DNA from: Phellopilus nigrolimitatus
Lineage: Eukaryota; Basidiomycota; Agaricomycetes; Hymenochaetales; Hymenochaetaceae
Length of the DNA: 43,167 nucleotides
Direction of reading: 5' to 3'
NCBI GenBank assembly: GCA_021029095.1
Contig: JAJOHG010000221.1
Span: 1-43,167, forward strand
A program made the position numbers and the translations under genes. Below, piece by piece: positions 40,308 through 43,167 of this stretch. Positions within the stretch are counted from its first letter, which is position 1; each line of letters begins with the position of its first letter. The notes under the pieces are model-generated. The model was not told where the DNA came from. It did not search any database and worked only from the letters and a program-made list of their open reading frames with translations.

Positions 40308-42808
40308 TCATAGAGGGGCCCAGCCCTCGCCCTCAGGAAGCTTCAGCTCGTCACGCTCATAAGCCGACCGGCCCCTCCCGCGTCCACGCACTGTCGCATC
40401 CTTATCCCCATTCCCGTCACCGCCCTCATCCCCTTCCCCGTCCACCCCACTTCCCCACTCTCCTGCGTACCCCTCATCCGAATCTGCACCCGTGCTGCGC
40501 ACATAATCCACATCCATTCCTGCATCCGCATCATCGTCGCCGCCGCCGCCGCCGTGTACGAGCCGATCGCCCGCCTCGCCCGCGAGGTGATAGTCGCGCC
40601 ATTCGGCACGAACCCGCGGCGCGGCGCGAGTCCCGCCTCTGCCTTGTACCGTGCCCGAGCGAGCGTTGGCTGTGCGCGCTGCTGCAGTGCGCTGAATGTG
40701 CGTTGCAGCTGCGCGAAAGCGTGCGGAGGCGGCGGGCGCTCGTCCTCGCGCTCCCTCTCGCGTTCCTTCTTCGGGCCATCAAGCTCGAGCCTCGCGAAGC
40801 GCCCTGCGCCCGCCCGCTTCTCAAGCGCGGCGGTAAAGGCGTTCGTGAACGGAGAGCTCCCATCGCCGTCGCCGTCGCCATCTACATCCAGTGTACGTGG
40901 GCGCGGCGTGATTTGTACGCTCTCCGGACGCCTTCGGCGGGGCGGGGGAAGCGGTTGGCTGAGTCTCCCCGAAGACTCCCCCGGCGAGGACGTCTGGTGC
41001 ATACTGTGCGAGCGTGCCCCGCGCGGGTAGCCCGTAGGCGACACTGGTGAGGGCGTCGGCGAGGAGGACGACGACGAGGGCGTCAGCGCCGCGGAGTTCG
41101 GACTGGACTTTGGGGAGTGGTACGATTGATACGAGGGCGAACGGACATGTCTCCCGGTGACGCTCCCTGGCCCAGAAACCGATTTTGCGGAGTCGAGTGC
41201 AGGCTGGGCCGCCGCGCGGGGTGCATCGGCGGTACCGCGAAACTGCTCCGACGTCGATGGCTGCCGACCCTTCTCTCTCTCCCGCTCCTGTTCACTCTCC
41301 GAAAGGGCATCCGTGGAGCTGAACGACGTGCGGCCGGGCGAGCGCGTCCGCCGACGCGACCGCAGCCGCGCGCCGGCAATCTGTTTCCAGGCTTCCTGCG
41401 CTCTGTGCCTCCGAGTACGCAGACACAGACGAGCGCGCTGACTTGGGGCTCGGAGGGCGCGGCACCGGGCGCCGGGCGCCCTTGTCCGGGCTGCGACTTA
41501 CGCCCTGCACTGCCTCCTTCGGCTGCAACGACGTCCGCAGAGGAGCGGATGACCTCCAACACACGCGTGCGGCCTGCTTGGTCCTTTGCTCGCTTCAGAG
41601 TCGCACCCGCACGCGAAGCGAGCAGCGACTGCTGCATCAGAGGCGTCACACGGTTGTGGGCGGCGGAGGGGGTGGGTTCAGCTGGTTCGCGGTCGATGAG
41701 CCTGAGTTAGAGTTGCTCGAGACGCTGGAATTGTGGGCATGGAGCGTTGGGACTGATGTTGGGAGGGAAGGGCTTCGTTGGTGGCGGCGGAGGCGGGAGG
41801 AGCGCAGGGCCCTGCCCAGACATATGCGCTGGGTTTACGTGGTGGGAGCGGTGGAGTCTTCCCGGTTCCGGTCCCATTACTAGACTTTATTGCGCCGGAG
41901 AGTGTCTTCGCGCGTTGAAGGAACGGATTAGTCGATCCCGGCCGCACGCCCATGGCTCCAGCACCTTCAGCTCGTGGTTTCGAAGATACAGGAGGTATGG
42001 GAGGGGCAGAAGAAAGTGAAGCACGCCGCGCAGAGGGAGCATTTGGTTTCGAGGAAGGAGTCAAAGATGGGTGTGCTGGTGGTGGATGAGGACGACGGGT
42101 GCCGAGTGAGGTGGGTTTGTGTGAGGTTTGGAGGATTTGGATTAGGATCCGAAGAAAGGGGTCCAGAAAGAAAGGATTCCCCCGACTTGTGTTTGTGGGA
42201 TGTGTTGAGCCATGTGTCGGCTCGATGGGAAGGTCCGGCGTCGGTGGATCGAGTTGTTTTAATCTCGAAGCGGGAAATGAGAAACGAGAGGTCGATGGCG
42301 ACGATGGCTCGGCTTTTGCAATCGGAGGAAAATAAAAATAATCGAAAATTTAGACAACTTACAAACAATATCAGGACGGGGCCGAGTAGACGCACCTTGG
42401 ACGAAGACGTTGCCCTCGCCGACATCACTGCCACTTCTCGTGCATCAGTAGCCGCAACGCCGCGAGAAGTTGTCCTCCGGCCAGTGCATCCTTCTGCGCC
42501 ATTTGTGGCACAAAAAGCTGTAGCACCTTGACACGGAATCCACGTCAGCTTCGTCGATGCCAGCAACAACACCCGAGTCCACGACGCACCTTGTCAATCT
42601 CACCTACGCCGAGGTCCCTGAAGCGCCCTTTCATCCATGCACGCACCTCGCGCACCCCGACCTGCTTCCGTTCGAGCTCATCGTCGGGCACCGCGCAGTT
42701 GCCATCATCGAGAAGGTCGTGCAGAGCGTCAACATAGACGGCGTACTCAGTATCCGAGAGCGCCGACACATGTAGAAAAAGACGTCGCGACGGCCGCGTC
42801 GTCGCCAT
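40308..42808 (-). pseudogene. proline-rich NPF/PxxP protein gene with frame breaks
   Basis: From the ATG at 42808 exon 1 reads MATTRPSRRLFLHVSALSDT, YAVYVDALHDLLDDG, QVGVREVRAWMKGRFRDLGV and ends at a GTGCGT. The next exon gives VLQLFVPQMAQKDALAGGQL, LAALRLLMHEKWQ. Further in are STNPFLQ (an NPF motif, ligand of EH domains), KTPPLPPRKP (class II SH3 ligand), LMQQSLLASRAGATLKRAKD, RTRVLEVIRSSAD, SFSSTDALSESEQERERE, PTPSPVSPTGYPRGARS, FAQLQRTFSALQQRAQ, DYHLAGEAGDRL and the end ERDELKLPEGEGWAPL. The order looks like one conserved fungal adaptor-like protein, possibly of endocytic or cortical sites. Frame changes near 41530, 41370 and 40600 have no usable intron. It is either a pseudogene or the sequence has indel errors. 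Confidence 0.45.
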
Positions 42809-43167
42809 CGCTCTCGCGAAGAATGGGAAGAAAATGGGAGGGGAAAATGGACAGAGGAAGGAGAGTTGTGGTCTGCGCCGGCGCGCCTTGGCTGCCATGC
42901 GTCATCGGCATCGCCAAATGCTGTGCTGCTTTCCGCCCCGTCTACTGACTCCGTTTTAATTTAAAAAGCTACGTTTTTCCTTTCCTGGGATTTCACTCTG
43001 GAAGACTTTAAATGCGAGTAGAATCTTTTAAACTTCGAGATATGCTATCTTCCAGCTTTGCCTTCGTTTGCTGCTTCCGTAGTTCAGCAGAACAGAAATT
43101 TCATGCCGCGCATGTGATTTGCGCGTGGCCAACCGTTGATGCCTGCCGAGTGATTTGCACAGCTATT
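42809..43167. other. upstream region, no gene
   Basis: 5' side of the preceding minus-strand gene. A longer in-frame start at 42898 would add 30 residues beginning MAAKARRRRPQ, less likely as the true start. The remainder shows nothing. Confidence 0.5.

Overview
The window reads as nuclear DNA of a wood- or litter-inhabiting basidiomycete (class Agaricomycetes by gene content; genus not determinable). The reasons are many 50-65 bp GT-AG introns, fungal-type F-box proteins, an AA9 lytic polysaccharide monooxygenase, a PL14-type polysaccharide lyase, a DHA2-type MFS transporter and a SNF5 protein with a GATA-like zinc finger. Gene models were spliced by hand from reading frame and splice signals; nothing was searched against a database. 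Layout: 1-1.8 kb, broken coding fragments; 1.8-3.0 kb, PL14-like lyase (-); 3.8-4.3 kb, small three-exon gene (-); 4.4-5.4 kb, diverged tandem repeats; 6.1-7.9 kb, F-box gene (+); 8.3-8.55 kb, 5' stump of a membrane-anchored HtrL/YibB-like gene cut by a repeat; 9.7-10.4 kb, secreted-type unknown (+); 11.0-13.1 kb, an intact NTF2-like gene and a decayed tandem copy (-); 13.6-14.6 kb, AA9 LPMO (-). The centre of the window is one transposon, 15907-23661. It has perfect 8-bp target duplications (AACTCCAT) and 957-bp terminal inverted repeats that differ at one position in the parts I compared. I saw no transposase. The interior is a patchwork of host-gene pieces: ribosomal protein uL4 (RPL4) with its intron, a bZIP transcription factor, and pieces of a protein with TSN-type repeats. 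It probably landed in a 52-bp intron of a minus-strand gene. To the right are a beta-propeller-like gene (25.9-26.8 kb, -), a 14-exon MFS transporter (29.8-32.8 kb, +) and a second F-box gene with a GC-AG intron (33.3-35.9 kb, +). A block of dead genes follows: a coiled-coil gene (36.65-37.6 kb) fused to a SNF5/Sfh1 pseudogene (37.6-39.8 kb), then a frame-broken proline-rich NPF/PxxP protein (40.3-42.8 kb, -). The two carbohydrate-active enzymes are the only genes with an evident shared theme (secreted polysaccharide breakdown); no biosynthetic cluster is visible. The dominant story is gene decay, duplication and gene-fragment capture by a young non-autonomous transposon.
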